A DNA stretch of 50,417 nt from Acinetobacter lwoffii (GTDB taxonomy: Bacteria > Pseudomonadota > Gammaproteobacteria > Pseudomonadales > Moraxellaceae). The notes under the pieces are model-generated. The model was given only the letters and a program-made list of their open reading frames with translations. It did no database searches and was not told where the DNA came from. Every line of letters begins with the position of its first letter. The stretch's first letter is position 1. Position numbers and translations under genes: made by a program. Of this stretch, positions 16,183-25,299 are shown piece after piece. Location of the stretch: positions 1 through 50,417 of the forward strand of contig NZ_JAMXXN010000022.1 in the NCBI RefSeq assembly GCF_024129435.1, written 5' to 3'.

Positions 16183-17511
16183 ATGTCTTCTGTAATTGCA
16201 ACGACAGCGATCCGTGGTCGCTTCCTCGACATTCAGAATACAGTTGCCCAAGCACGTGATATACACGACCAAGTGCGATATGTAGAAGATGGTTTAGTCA
16301 TCATTCACGAAGGTAAGATCCAGTGGTTTGGTCCTTGGCAAGAAGGGCAGTCACGACTTCCTACCGACCTTGAATTACAACACTATCCAGATCAACTGAT
16401 TGTTCCCGGATTTATCGACACCCATATTCATTTCCCGCAAACGGAAATGGTCGGGGCTTATGGTGAACAACTGCTGGAATGGTTAAATACCTATACATTC
16501 CCCACTGAAATCCAGTTTCAAGATGCATCCTATAGCGAAAAAATTGCCGAATTTTTCGTGCAGGAATTGCTTAAAAATGGCACCACCACTGCACTGGTCT
16601 TTTGTACCGTTCATCCTGAATCCGTAGATGCTTTATTTAATGCGGCAACCATGCGCAATATGCGTCTGATCGCGGGTAAAGTCTTGATGGATCGTCATGC
16701 TCCGGAAGCACTAACAGATACAGCAGAAACAGCTTATACAGATTCTAAAGCGCTGATTGAAAAATGGCACGGACAGGGGCGGAACCTGTATGCGATTACC
16801 CCACGCTTTGCACCAACCTCAACACCTGAACAACTACAAAAAGCCGGACAGCTCAAAGCCGAATATCCGGATGTCTATGTACATACCCATTTAAGTGAAA
16901 ATAAAAATGAAATTGCTTGGGTAAAAGAACTCTTTCCTGAACGTGAAAGTTATTTGGATGTTTATCATCATTATGGTTTAACCGGCAGTAAATCCGTCTT
17001 CGCGCATTGCGTGCATCTGGAAGATGAGGAGTGGGATTGTATGCATCAGACCGACTCCGCCATTGCTTTCTGTCCGACCTCAAATCTATTCCTTGGCAGT
17101 GGCTTATTTCCCCTGAAAAAAACTTGGGACAAAGGGGTCAAAGTCGGCTTAGGCACAGACATTGGAGCAGGAACATCATTTAATCAGCTGCAAACCCTGA
17201 ATGAAGCCTATAAGGTGCAGCAGTTGCAGGGCGAAAAACTCTCCGCCTTTGAGGCCTTGTATCATGCCACTTTAGGCGGTGCCAAAGCCTTGAGTCTGGA
17301 TGATCGCCTAGGGAACTTTAATATTGGCAAAGAAGCCGACTTTGTGGTGCTGAATCTCAATGCCACTGCCTTACAGCAGTTACGCCAGAGCAGAGCTAAA
17401 AATATTGAAGATGCATTTTTTGCACTGACCATGCTTGGCGATGACCGTAATATTGCAGCCACCTATGTCTATGGAGTAGCCGTCTATGTCAAAGCAGCAG
17501 CCAGTGAATAA
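16183..17511 (+). CDS. guaD: Guanine deaminase
   Basis: Zinc amidohydrolase of purine salvage converting guanine to xanthine and ammonia in the cytoplasm. Metal-binding motifs are visible in order: PGFIDTHIHFPQ (around residue 75), VYVHTHLSEN (about 235), the following FAHCVHL, and GLGTDIGAG (about 330). At 442 aa it is the usual length. I start at MSSVIATTAIRG; the open frame extends upstream without family character. It precedes a small hypothetical ORF and the hypoxanthine phosphoribosyltransferase gene, so two purine-salvage enzymes are adjacent, separated by a hairpin that probably ends the guaD transcript. Confidence 0.93.
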   Translation: MSSVIATTAIRGRFLDIQNTVAQARDIHDQVRYVEDGLVIIHEGKIQWFGPWQEGQSRLPTDLELQHYPDQLIVPGFIDTHIHFPQTEMVGAYGEQLLEWLNTYTFPTEIQFQDASYSEKIAEFFVQELLKNGTTTALVFCTVHPESVDALFNAATMRNMRLIAGKVLMDRHAPEALTDTAETAYTDSKALIEKWHGQGRNLYAITPRFAPTSTPEQLQKAGQLKAEYPDVYVHTHLSENKNEIAWVKELFPERESYLDVYHHYGLTGSKSVFAHCVHLEDEEWDCMHQTDSAIAFCPTSNLFLGSGLFPLKKTWDKGVKVGLGTDIGAGTSFNQLQTLNEAYKVQQLQGEKLSAFEALYHATLGGAKALSLDDRLGNFNIGKEADFVVLNLNATALQQLRQSRAKNIEDAFFALTMLGDDRNIAATYVYGVAVYVKAAASE

Positions 17512-17611
17512 AGCGACAAAACCCCGCCATCGTCAATACTTGCTCCTGTCTGCAATGGCGCTGGGCTGTGTTTTTTTACTGAAACGCGATTCAGCCGCGG
17601 CTAAAAAATGA
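17486..17611 (+). CDS. Possible 41-aa single-span membrane peptide overlapping guaD
   Basis: This short frame starts 25 bases inside the guaD 3' end in another frame and runs to a TGA at 17609. The product has a basic N-terminus (KPRHRQ), one hydrophobic helix ([15 protein letters not shown]) and a KRDSAAAKK tail, a classic N-in topology for a small inner-membrane peptide. A GGAG lies about ten bases upstream of its ATG, and the stop-start overlap suggests translational coupling with guaD. No family is recognised. It may be a chance frame. Confidence 0.45.
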   Translation: MSKQQPVNKATKPRHRQYLLLSAMALGCVFLLKRDSAAAKK

Positions 17612-17676
17612 TTACATTTACAGCCAGCAAAACAGGTGCATCTCTACTAGGGATGTATTAAAATTGCGACGTATTC

Positions 17677-17702
17677 AGGTGTTGCAGGTCAACACCTTTT
17701 TT
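17677..17702 (+). terminator. Hairpin with T-run between guaD and hpt
   Basis: AGGTGTTG / CAACACCT with a five-base loop, then TTTTTT. It ends only 34 bases before the hpt start codon. It is either the guaD terminator or an attenuator within the hpt leader. Confidence 0.85.
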
Positions 17703-17735
17703 ATTTTGCTATTTTTACTTTTTAGGTATCTACCC

Positions 17736-18263
17736 ATGACCGTCCAAATGAGCGTAATGATTTCCGCTGAAGAAATTCAAGCTAAAGTCAAAGAGCTTGG
17801 TGCTCAAATCAATGCACACTATGCCAATAGTGACAAAGAACTTGTGCTCATCGGTTTATTACGTGGTTCAGTGATTTTTATGGCTGATTTATGTCGTGTG
17901 ATTTCAAAACCGCATGAATTGGATTTCATGACTGTGTCCAGTTATGGCGGTGGCACGGTATCGTCACGTGATGTAAAAATCCTGAAAGATTTAGACGGTG
18001 AAATCCGTGGTAAAGATGTGTTAGTCGTTGAAGATATTATTGACTCAGGCAACACCTTAAGCAAGGTACTCGAAATCCTGCAAACCCGTGAACCTAACTC
18101 GATTCAACTGTGTACTTTGGTAAGTAAACCATCGCGTCGTGAAATCGATTTGAAGGTCGAATTTATGGGCTTTGAGGTTGAAGATAAATTTATCGTGGGT
18201 TATGGCCTAGACTATGACCAGAAGTACCGTCACCTGCCATTTATTGGTGAAATCGGTCTTTAA
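17736..18263 (+). CDS. hpt: Hypoxanthine phosphoribosyltransferase
   Basis: Cytoplasmic purine-salvage enzyme that makes IMP (and to some extent GMP) from the free base and PRPP. The PRPP-binding loop is [14 protein letters not shown], and [14 protein letters not shown] and [17 protein letters not shown] are the other family blocks. From the ATG at 17736 the product is 175 aa, close to E. coli Hpt. The open frame extends 24 codons upstream, but that part is encoded by the hairpin and T-run and is not protein-like. Regulation may involve the preceding hairpin, since any promoter upstream of 17677 must read through it. Confidence 0.93.
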   Translation: MTVQMSVMISAEEIQAKVKELGAQINAHYANSDKELVLIGLLRGSVIFMADLCRVISKPHELDFMTVSSYGGGTVSSRDVKILKDLDGEIRGKDVLVVEDIIDSGNTLSKVLEILQTREPNSIQLCTLVSKPSRREIDLKVEFMGFEVEDKFIVGYGLDYDQKYRHLPFIGEIGL

Positions 18264-18273
18264 AATCAGGTTG

Positions 18274-18302
18274 AAAAAAGTGGCATAAGCCACTTTTTTT
18301 AT
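18274..18302 (+). terminator. hpt terminator
   Basis: AAAAAAGTGGC / GCCACTTTTTTT hairpin directly after hpt. Confidence 0.88.
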
Positions 18303-18435
18303 ACCTCAAATAGACAGAAAATCGGGAACAAAAAATAACATCTCGTTTCAGGATTCAACTTTTTATGATCCTGACTTTGTTTCAAGATGATTAAACAGAT
18401 GTGAAAACAAAGACATGATAAGAAGGAGTATGCAT

Positions 18436-18693
18436 ATGTGGACAATTATTGTGGCGATCGTCATTGGTTTTGTAGCAGGTCTGATTGCACGTGCCATTCA
18501 CCCGGGTAATGACAAGGCAGGTTTTATCATGACCACCTTGCTGGGTATTGCCGGCTCCTTATTGGCGACTTTTGGTGGCCGTATGCTCGGTCTGTATTCG
18601 GCAGATTCCGCAGCAGGTCTGATTGCTTCCGTGATTGGTGCTGTGATTATTCTGTTTATTTATAATATGGTGACCAAACGCCGCACGGTCTAA
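18436..18693 (+). CDS. GlsB/YeaQ/YmgE family stress-response membrane protein
   Basis: An 85-aa inner-membrane protein with three glycine-rich helices (about 3-20, 30-50, 57-77). The pattern FVAGLIARAIHPGNDKAGF followed by TTLLGIAGSLLATFGG is the Transgly_assoc (GlsB/YeaQ/YmgE) signature. Members are commonly stress-induced, and the molecular role is unknown. I choose the ATG at 18436 (MWTIIVAIV) because AAGGAG lies seven bases upstream; the ATG at 18430 would leave a single base between the two. It has its own terminator. Confidence 0.88.
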   Translation: MWTIIVAIVIGFVAGLIARAIHPGNDKAGFIMTTLLGIAGSLLATFGGRMLGLYSADSAAGLIASVIGAVIILFIYNMVTKRRTV

Positions 18694-18724
18694 ATCAAGC
18701 TGATGCTGACTGAATCACCTTAAT

Positions 18725-18753
18725 AAAAAAGCACCCAATGAGGTGCTTTTTTT
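18725..18753. terminator. Terminator between glsB-like and dsbC-like genes
   Basis: AAAAAAGCACC / GGTGCTTTTTTT hairpin between convergent genes. Confidence 0.88.
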
Positions 18754-18784
18754 ATATTGAACGACTGATATCATTATTTAATTT

Positions 18785-19486
18785 TTATAAATCGAATTCT
18801 TTAAAAATCTGCTCAATCTGCTCTGCTGGATAGGCGCCCATTACCTTAAAACCATTGGAAAAAATAATTGCAGGTGTCCCATTCACACCAATAGACTGAG
18901 CCAGTTTTTTATTCCGCTCAATCGGATTGGTACAAGTTTTTTTCGATTTAGGTTGAATCCCTTGAGCAATCAGATCTTCCCATGCCTGAGCTGGATTAGA
19001 CTCGCAATACACCTGTTTTGAAGGAGCAACCGACTGGGGTTTTAAAGGAAGAATAAAGATATAAATGGTCAAGTCATTCAGTTTTTTCAGCTCTAGCTCA
19101 AGCTTTTTACAATACGGGCAATTTGGGTCAGAAAAGATCGCAATCTGACGTTTACCCGTACCTCTTACACTTTTCACAGCATCCTGAAGCGGTAATTTTT
19201 TCCAGTCGATACTATTTTGCTTCAACATTAAATCACGGGTCAGATTATGTTGATCCTGAATCCGCAGCATCGGACCGGCAATCAGATGTTTGGCATATTC
19301 ATTTAGATAAACCACCTGGCCCTGCATGGAACCGCTATAGATGCCTTTCATCTCGGTGGTCTGAATATTTTCAATTTTTAAATCGGGACTGTTTTTTGCC
19401 AAATTAGCTTGTACCGTATCAATATTGGCAAATGCGAAGCTTGATACGAATGTACTTAAACTAATGATCAGTGTTTTTTTTAACAT
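18785..19486 (-). CDS. DsbC-family thiol:disulfide interchange protein
   Basis: Periplasmic disulfide isomerase/reductase of 233 aa. The signal peptide is MLKKTLIISLSTFVSSFAFA (cleavage after residue 20). A DsbC-type N-terminal dimerisation domain covers about 25-85, and a thioredoxin domain carries the active site CPYC at 123-126 (FSDPNCPYCKK) and the cis-proline in GTPAI at 203-207. A second cysteine pair (161 and 185) matches the structural disulfide of DsbC. The E. coli active site is CGYC; CPYC here may shift the redox potential. It is monocistronic; no dsbD or dsbG is in the window. Confidence 0.88.
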   Translation of the reverse strand: MLKKTLIISLSTFVSSFAFANIDTVQANLAKNSPDLKIENIQTTEMKGIYSGSMQGQVVYLNEYAKHLIAGPMLRIQDQHNLTRDLMLKQNSIDWKKLPLQDAVKSVRGTGKRQIAIFSDPNCPYCKKLELELKKLNDLTIYIFILPLKPQSVAPSKQVYCESNPAQAWEDLIAQGIQPKSKKTCTNPIERNKKLAQSIGVNGTPAIIFSNGFKVMGAYPAEQIEQIFKEFDL

Positions 19487-19832
19487 GAATGTTCTACATG
19501 AATTGGATAAGAATATGACTTGATTCTAATCGCTCTGCTTTTAAATTTCTCAAACATTTATGTTACTGTTTACACCCAGTTAAATATGCTCATAATGTTT
19601 CACGTGGAACATAATGCATAGAATTATATTTAACTTCAACATATCTAAAAATAACACCAATATTCATAATAAATAATTGTTTTATATAATTAAAATATCT
19701 TAAATGATAAACATCTTACTAATTCAACCTTGACCGATTTTCTGTATCCACTCTAAACTGCAGACACTTTCTATTTTCCTCGCTACGCCCTGACATGGAT
19801 TGGCCAAGGATCAACACTATAACGGCATTTTC
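19487..19832. other. Intergenic region holding a parS-like site
   Basis: This AT-rich gap lies between the divergently transcribed dsbC-like and MFS genes. It contains the parS-like 16-mer at 19596-19611. I see no reading frame with a ribosome binding site and no strong hairpin. Both flanking promoters should lie here. Confidence 0.6.
19596..19611. promoter_or_regulatory. parS-like ParB-binding site
   Basis: TGTTTCACGTGGAACA is a near-perfect 16-bp palindrome of the bacterial parS type (TGTTYCACGTGRAACA). It is about 6 kb left of oriC, in an intergenic region. A second copy lies in recF. Confidence 0.85.
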
Positions 19833-21011
19833 ATGACAATAACGACCAGCTGGCGACCGTTCTTGATGGTCAGCCTGGCTTTAATGATGGGAACGATTGG
19901 CACCGCTTTGGCCAGTCCGCTTTATCCGATTTATCAACAGCTCTGGCATTTGCTGCCCAGCCAGATCACCTACATTTTTGTCGCCTATATGTTTGGCTGT
20001 CTCTCGACCCTGTTGTTTTTGGGCAGGACCAGTAACAGCATCGGATTTTTACGGACCCTGCAAATTGGTCTGGCACTGATCACGTTAGGTCTCATCATTT
20101 CCGTTTTTGCCCAGAATGCACTGATCCTCTCGATTGGCCGTTTTATTATTGGGATTGCATCGGGCCTGATGACCACTTCTGCCATGATGGGTTTGATGCA
20201 TACTATCCCAGAAAGCCATAAACACACTGCACCACAATTGATTTCAATCATCACCGCAATGGGTTTTGGTTTGGGACCCTTGGTCGGTGGTGTGATTGCG
20301 CAGTTTTCCGCTGCCCCTTTGGTGATGCCATATTTACCGATTATTCTGGGTGCCGTGCTGTGTCTGATTGGCCTGTCCTGGATCAAAGCACCCAAGTTTG
20401 AGGCGCAGCCCTTTAGCATGGCGCCTAAACTGCAACAACCTGAAGTGCAGTTTCATCGTGTGTTTATGATTATTGCAGTGACGGCTTTTAGTGCCTTTGC
20501 CGCTTTTAGCCTGTTTGCTTCACTGTCGCCGTCCTTTGTCCGCAATATTTTACCTTGGCATGGCCCTCTGGTCAGCGGACTGGCCATTACCAGTATCTTA
20601 GTGGTTTCAGTGATCGTGCAATTTATGGCTAAAGCCGTCGCAGCCTCTAAATGTCTGAATATCGGTCTGATGATGATGTGCTTGAGCCTGATGATTTTGG
20701 CGCTATGTATGTATTCGAAAATCAGCCTGCTATTTTTTATCAGTGATATTTTCTTTGGAATTGGCCATGGTTTTGCCCTGATGGGTGCTTTTGCCCTGAT
20801 TCATCAAATGACCAGCTTAGACAACCGTGCAGCAGTCATGTCGACCTATCTATTTATTGCCTATCTGGGCACTATTGTCCCCATCATTGCCGTGGGTTAT
20901 CTGGCCGATCACTGGGGGCTGGATTTCGCCGTAATCAGCTTTTGTATCGCGATCAGTCTATTGTGTTTTGCGCTGTGGTGGGCTTATCAAAAATCCCGCC
21001 TACCAGCCTAA
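19833..21011 (+). CDS. MFS transporter
   Basis: Major facilitator superfamily protein of about 392 aa with twelve predicted helices. The first repeat shows ASPLYPIYQQLW and the loop RTSNSIGFLRTLQIG, where the usual A-motif is weak, then RFIIGIASGLMTTSAMMGLMHTIPE. The middle loop (about residues 190-210) is basic and Pro/Gln-rich. The substrate is unknown; sequence style is that of drug or metabolite exporters. The frame opens upstream with TTG codons, but I choose the ATG at 19833, which places the first helix normally; no strong ribosome binding site supports it. It is convergent with mnmE. Confidence 0.8.
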   Translation: MTITTSWRPFLMVSLALMMGTIGTALASPLYPIYQQLWHLLPSQITYIFVAYMFGCLSTLLFLGRTSNSIGFLRTLQIGLALITLGLIISVFAQNALILSIGRFIIGIASGLMTTSAMMGLMHTIPESHKHTAPQLISIITAMGFGLGPLVGGVIAQFSAAPLVMPYLPIILGAVLCLIGLSWIKAPKFEAQPFSMAPKLQQPEVQFHRVFMIIAVTAFSAFAAFSLFASLSPSFVRNILPWHGPLVSGLAITSILVVSVIVQFMAKAVAASKCLNIGLMMMCLSLMILALCMYSKISLLFFISDIFFGIGHGFALMGAFALIHQMTSLDNRAAVMSTYLFIAYLGTIVPIIAVGYLADHWGLDFAVISFCIAISLLCFALWWAYQKSRLPA

Positions 21012-21038
21012 AAAAAGCCCTCAGTTGAGGGCTTTTTT
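21012..21038. terminator. Terminator between the MFS gene and mnmE
   Basis: AAAAAGCCCTC / GAGGGCTTTTTT hairpin directly after the MFS stop and before the convergent mnmE stop. Confidence 0.88.
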
Positions 21039-21055
21039 GATGTTTTATTAAATAA

Positions 21056-22414
21056 TTATTTACCAATACAAAATGAACCGAAGATCTTGCCCAGCAGGTC
21101 ATCTGCACTGAAATCACCCGTGATCTCACCCAAAGCATTTTGCGCCAGACGTAAGGATTCCGCTACCAGTTCACCGGCGTTATACACCACCAGTTGCTCA
21201 CGCGCTTCAGCCAGATAGAGCTGAGTGCGCTTCATTGCGTCTAAATGACGGGTACGTGCGATAAAGGTGTCTTCCTCAGGCTGGAAGCCTGCATGCGCTG
21301 TAATCGCCTCTATGAGCGCTTGAACACCGGTTTCCTGCTTGGCAGAGACTGCGATATGCCGGAAACCATTTAAATCGCCAATCACGGCTTCAGCACCGGT
21401 CAGGTCGCATTTATTGCCAATCAGCATCAAACGTTTTGGCTCGATATGTTCGGCAAAATATTCTTGGGCGAGTTGTAGCGGATCTTCACCCTGGCTTAAG
21501 TCATAAACCAACAGTAATAAATCTGCCTGTTCAATTTCCTTAATCGCGCGGCGAATCCCTTCCTTTTCCACGATATCACCGGTTTCACGCAGACCAGCCG
21601 TATCGGTCAGGGTAATCGGTAAGCCATTTAAGGTGATTTTCTCATGCAGCACATCACGGGTGGTGCCAGCAATATCGGTCACAATCGCGCGTTCAATTCC
21701 GGCCAGCGCATTCAGTAGAGAGGATTTACCGGCATTCGGTTTACCTGCAATTACGACTTGCAAGCCTTCACGTAGAAGCTGTCCTTGGCGTGCGGATTGC
21801 TGGACTTGAGTGACTGCACTGGATACGCCATCCAGCAGATTTAAAATCTTGCCATCTGCCAGAAAGTCGATTTCTTCTTCCGGAAAATCAATCGCGGCTT
21901 CCACATGCAGACGCAGATGAATCAGCTGCTCAAGGACTGCATTGACTTTGGTCGAGAAAGCTCCTTGCAGTGAACGCACCGCAGAACGTGCAGCCGCTTG
22001 CGAAGTTGCATCAATCAGGTCGGCAATTGCTTCAGCCTGCACCAGATCCAGCTTGCCATTTTCAAAGGCACGCATCGAGAATTCACCCGCTTTGGCTGCA
22101 GTGGCGCCCAGTTCCAGCAAACGGCCAAGCAGGGCATTCTGAATCACCGGACCGCCATGACCTTGTAGCTCCACTACATCTTCACCGGTAAACGAGTTTG
22201 GATTCGGGAAGCAAATCGCCAGTCCTTCATCCATGACTTCACCTGCTGCATCGTAGAACTGGCGGAAACCGGCAAAACGGGCTTTGGGCAACTCTTTTTG
22301 CGTCAGTTGCTGGGCAATTTCATAGGATTTCGGACCTGACAGGCGAATCACCCCAACGCCGCCACGTCCTGGTGGAGTTGCAATCGCAGCAATAGTTGTG
22401 GTTCGGTTGAGCAT
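21056..22414 (-). CDS. mnmE: tRNA modification GTPase MnmE
   Basis: With MnmG it installs the cmnm5 group on U34 of several tRNAs. The N-terminal tetrahydrofolate-binding domain begins TTIAAIATPPGRGGVGVIRLSG. The inserted G domain has GKPNAGKSS (P loop), DIAGTTRD, DTAGLRE and NKCD. The C-terminus ends FCIGK, the conserved CxGK motif. The product is 452 aa from the ATG at 22414, which has CAGGTG upstream and gives the usual MLNRTTTIAA start. It lies downstream of yidC, the common gene order in gammaproteobacteria, but a terminator between them suggests a separate or attenuated transcript. Confidence 0.96.
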   Translation of the reverse strand: MLNRTTTIAAIATPPGRGGVGVIRLSGPKSYEIAQQLTQKELPKARFAGFRQFYDAAGEVMDEGLAICFPNPNSFTGEDVVELQGHGGPVIQNALLGRLLELGATAAKAGEFSMRAFENGKLDLVQAEAIADLIDATSQAAARSAVRSLQGAFSTKVNAVLEQLIHLRLHVEAAIDFPEEEIDFLADGKILNLLDGVSSAVTQVQQSARQGQLLREGLQVVIAGKPNAGKSSLLNALAGIERAIVTDIAGTTRDVLHEKITLNGLPITLTDTAGLRETGDIVEKEGIRRAIKEIEQADLLLLVYDLSQGEDPLQLAQEYFAEHIEPKRLMLIGNKCDLTGAEAVIGDLNGFRHIAVSAKQETGVQALIEAITAHAGFQPEEDTFIARTRHLDAMKRTQLYLAEAREQLVVYNAGELVAESLRLAQNALGEITGDFSADDLLGKIFGSFCIGK

Positions 22415-22447
22415 AAAATTCACCTGCAAAGACTCAAAAGTACAGCC

Positions 22448-22487
22448 AAAAAAATCCGCCTAAGATTACCATCTTAAGCGGATTTAT
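22448..22487 (-). terminator. yidC operon terminator
   Basis: Read on the minus strand, AAATCCGCTTAAGAT / ATCTTAGGCGGATTT is followed by a run of T, between yidC and mnmE. Confidence 0.82.
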
Positions 22488-22505
22488 TCAGCCTATCCGT
22501 ACAAC

Positions 22506-24269
22506 TTAGTTGACTGGAGTAGCCTCATCACGTTTCGCGCGATCTTTGGCAACAGACTTGTTAATCAAAGTTTGTTGCAGAATCGTGATCAAGTTGTTGA
22601 CGATCCAGTACAGAACCAAGCCTGCCGGGAAGAACAACAAGAATACGGTAAAGATGATCGGCATAAACTTGAAGACTTTCGCCTGCATTGGATCAGTTGG
22701 TTGTGGATTTAACGACTGTTGGATATACATCGTCAAGCCCATCAACAACGGCAGAATGAACCAAGGATCCATTGAAGACAAATCCTGAATCCACAGCATC
22801 CATGGCGCATGACGCAGTTCCACAGATTCCATCAATACCCAGTACAAGGCCAGGAAAATCGGCATTTGTAATAACAGTGGTAAACAGCCGGCAAGCGGAT
22901 TGACCTGTTCACGTTTGTATAATGCCATCATTTCTTGAGAGAAGCGCATGCGATCTTCACCGAACTCTTCTTTCATGCGTTGCATTTCTGGCGCAATCAC
23001 ACGCATTTTCGCCATCGAGCGATAGCTCTTCGACGACAATGGCCACAGGATTACTTTTACCAAGATAGTCAACAGAATAATTGCCCAGCCCCAGTTACCC
23101 ACCAGACCATGGAAGAATTCAAGACCGACAAACAGTAATTTCGCAATTGGCCATAACCAGCCATAATCAACGGTCTGGTTTAAACCCGCAGCCAAATCTT
23201 TCAGTTCTGACTGGATTTTTGGACCTGAATAGAAAGTCGCATCAATTTCAGCCACTGTACCTGCAGGCACATTGAACGTCGGTGAGGTAAAACCGATGAT
23301 GTTCATGTTATCGGTTGATTTACGTGATTCAAGCTTGGCGCTATAAGCTTCGCCATTGCCTTGAGTCAACTTCAGCTGACCTGGAACCCATGCACTAACA
23401 AAGTAGTGCTGTACCATTGCCACCCAACCACCTGTCGCTTCAGTACTGACTTTTTCTTCAACAAAGTTGTCGAATTTAAGCTTGTTGTACTGCTCGTCCG
23501 GGGTACCCCATGCACCGCCGAGGAATGTTCCCAGCGTGAAGATCCCCTGATCAGATTTGCCTGGATCTTCCGAGTTATCCCGTTTGATCTGACCGAACAT
23601 CTGACCTTGCCAAGTCTGGCCACTGCGGTTAACCACTTTGTGATTTACCACGACCGGATATTCACCTTCAGTGAAATTGAAGGTCTTGATAATCTCGATC
23701 CCGTCAGCGGTTTTAAACACTAGCGGTACAGACAATACTTTCAGGTTTTCACCATCTTTGGATTTGACTGTTTTCGCATCTGCCAGAGTATAAGCCGTTT
23801 TTTCCAGCTCATACATTGGACGGCCGTTACGGCTGCTGTCCGGTCCATTCAGACCGATCAGGCCAGACTGGGCGACATAAGTACGTTTCGCATCGCTTTC
23901 CAGCATCACGAACGGTTCATCGCTGTCTTTGTTCTTGTCATGATTGAGTAATTCAATACGAACAATATCACCACCCTTAGGATTGATCCAAAGGTGATAA
24001 AGGTCAGTTTGTACTGAAATAAGCTGCTGACTTACAGGTGCTGTGGCATCCGTGGCTTGCTGTGCTGGCACATTTGCTTGTGGCAGATCAGAGGCAACTG
24101 TAGCCGTCTGACCATTTGGCAAATCTGCAGATACGTCATGCGAAACAACAGCAGTTTCCTGCTGCGGTTTTGTTTCAGCATTTCCATAATCTTTTTGCCA
24201 CGCCAAAATGAGCAAATATGCGACAACAAACATGGCTCCGAGAATTGCAATCCTGGCCCATTGTTGCAT
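22506..24269 (-). CDS. yidC: Membrane protein insertase YidC
   Basis: Inner-membrane insertase that acts alone or with SecYEG. The 587-aa protein has the gram-negative layout: an N-terminal helix (about 6-24), a Gln/Thr/Ala-rich linker, a large periplasmic beta-sandwich domain (about 80-350) and the conserved five-helix core from about 365 (LLFVGLEFFHGLVGNWGWAIILL). The core includes the cytoplasmic hairpin MAKMRVIAPEMQRMKEEF with the functional basic residues, and GCLPLLLQMPIFLALYWVL. It is the last gene of the rpmH-rnpA-yidD-yidC operon, 5 bp after yidD, and is followed by a terminator. Confidence 0.97.
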   Translation of the reverse strand: MQQWARIAILGAMFVVAYLLILAWQKDYGNAETKPQQETAVVSHDVSADLPNGQTATVASDLPQANVPAQQATDATAPVSQQLISVQTDLYHLWINPKGGDIVRIELLNHDKNKDSDEPFVMLESDAKRTYVAQSGLIGLNGPDSSRNGRPMYELEKTAYTLADAKTVKSKDGENLKVLSVPLVFKTADGIEIIKTFNFTEGEYPVVVNHKVVNRSGQTWQGQMFGQIKRDNSEDPGKSDQGIFTLGTFLGGAWGTPDEQYNKLKFDNFVEEKVSTEATGGWVAMVQHYFVSAWVPGQLKLTQGNGEAYSAKLESRKSTDNMNIIGFTSPTFNVPAGTVAEIDATFYSGPKIQSELKDLAAGLNQTVDYGWLWPIAKLLFVGLEFFHGLVGNWGWAIILLTILVKVILWPLSSKSYRSMAKMRVIAPEMQRMKEEFGEDRMRFSQEMMALYKREQVNPLAGCLPLLLQMPIFLALYWVLMESVELRHAPWMLWIQDLSSMDPWFILPLLMGLTMYIQQSLNPQPTDPMQAKVFKFMPIIFTVFLLFFPAGLVLYWIVNNLITILQQTLINKSVAKDRAKRDEATPVN

Positions 24270-24274
24270 ATGTA

Positions 24275-24595
24275 TTACCCCAAGTGGTGAGAGTGATTTT
24301 GGTTCAATAAACGATCACGAAAGGGTACAGCAACGTGAAGCGTTTGAGAATCTATTTGCTGAAATGAAATAAAACGAATCGCTTTTGAGGGAACAGGATC
24401 ATATCCCCAGCCCCCCCACGGATGACAACGGCAAATACGCTTAGTAGCCAGCCACACTCCACGCCCAGCGCCATGCATCTGGACTGCTTCCAAGGAATAT
24501 TGAGAACAAGTTGGAATATAACGACAGCGCGGTCCAAGAAGAGGACTAATCGCAATCTGATAGAAACGGATCAACCAATGCAGTAAACGTACCAT
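24275..24595 (-). CDS. yidD: Membrane protein insertion efficiency factor YidD
   Basis: Small membrane-associated protein that helps YidC-dependent insertion. The 106-aa sequence carries the family core [26 protein letters not shown] followed by [17 protein letters not shown], with its conserved cysteines. The amphipathic N-terminal helix precedes this block. The tail after residue 80 is longer and less conserved than in E. coli YidD. It sits between rnpA (9-bp gap) and yidC (5-bp gap), the canonical position. Confidence 0.95.
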   Translation of the reverse strand: MVRLLHWLIRFYQIAISPLLGPRCRYIPTCSQYSLEAVQMHGAGRGVWLATKRICRCHPWGGWGYDPVPSKAIRFISFQQIDSQTLHVAVPFRDRLLNQNHSHHLG

Positions 24596-24604
24596 TGGCC
24601 AACT

Positions 24605-24997
24605 CTACTTTTGTGGGGAGGGGGCTATTTTTGAATGCTTTTTGGCAAGACGGTTAAGTTTCTGCCAGGCAAATTGTAATTGCTGGTGCAATTCTGCATT
24701 AGGCACTGCTTCAACACCCATTTTCGGCATAATTACAATGTCTAAGTCATCTAATTGCTGTTGATGCAGGCGAAAACTTTCGCGAGCAAGTCGTTTTACT
24801 CGATTTCTTTCGTGTGCGCGTCGCACTTTCTTCTTGGCAACAACTAAACCCAAACGGCTATTTGGCAGTTCGGAATGTTTTGCAAGAAATAAGAAATGGG
24901 GTTGATGCACTTTAAAAAGCGCACCATCAAAGACACCTTTATAATCGGCAGCACAGCGTAATCGCAACTCTGTGCCAAAACTATAAAGTTTTGTCAT
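24605..24997 (-). CDS. rnpA: Ribonuclease P protein component
   Basis: Protein subunit of RNase P, which binds the catalytic RNA and matures tRNA 5' ends. The RNR signature appears as [20 protein letters not shown], near the middle of the protein. The product is 130 aa from the ATG at 24997; an in-frame TTG three codons upstream is less likely. It lies 29 bp downstream of rpmH, as in nearly all bacteria, and starts the run of tightly spaced genes ending in yidC. Confidence 0.95.
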   Translation of the reverse strand: MTKLYSFGTELRLRCAADYKGVFDGALFKVHQPHFLFLAKHSELPNSRLGLVVAKKKVRRAHERNRVKRLARESFRLHQQQLDDLDIVIMPKMGVEAVPNAELHQQLQFAWQKLNRLAKKHSKIAPSPQK

Positions 24998-25026
24998 AAC
25001 ACCCAAAATCGTCTTAGCGTAACTGA

Positions 25027-25161
25027 TTAAACAGTTAAGCTATGACGACCTTTTGCACGACGGCGAGCTAATACTTGACGACCAGCTTTAGTAGCCATAC
25101 GAGCACGGAAACCATGAACACGCTTACGCTTTAATTCAGACGGTTGGAATGTACGTTTCAT
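25027..25161 (-). CDS. rpmH: 50S ribosomal protein L34
   Basis: The 44-aa protein [20 protein letters not shown]... is instantly recognisable: extremely basic and ending KGRHSLTV. The open frame extends 34 codons upstream, but the ATG at 25161 gives the universal N-terminus. It is the first gene of the operon running away from oriC on the minus strand, so its promoter lies at the left edge of the origin region and may be affected by DnaA binding. Confidence 0.97.
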
Positions 25162-25299
25162 ATTGAAACTCCAAAAAATGATCTTTCTATGAAGGTCCGC
25201 GATTTTAGTGCTCATTGCTTGAGCTGTCAATGCAAAAGCAGTTTTCTTTTCAAATAAGATCAAAAAAGATAAAGCCCCTGTTTTTTCGGAGAACTTAAT

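Noticed and set aside
17664..17735. Upstream extension of the hpt reading frame
   Set aside because: These codons are the terminator hairpin and T-run; the resulting Leu/Phe-rich stretch is not part of the known Hpt N-terminus.
18348..18374. Hairpin TCAGGAT/ATCCTGA upstream of the glsB-like gene as a regulatory RNA
   Set aside because: Short stem with a 13-base loop and no T-run or conserved signature; not distinguishable from chance.
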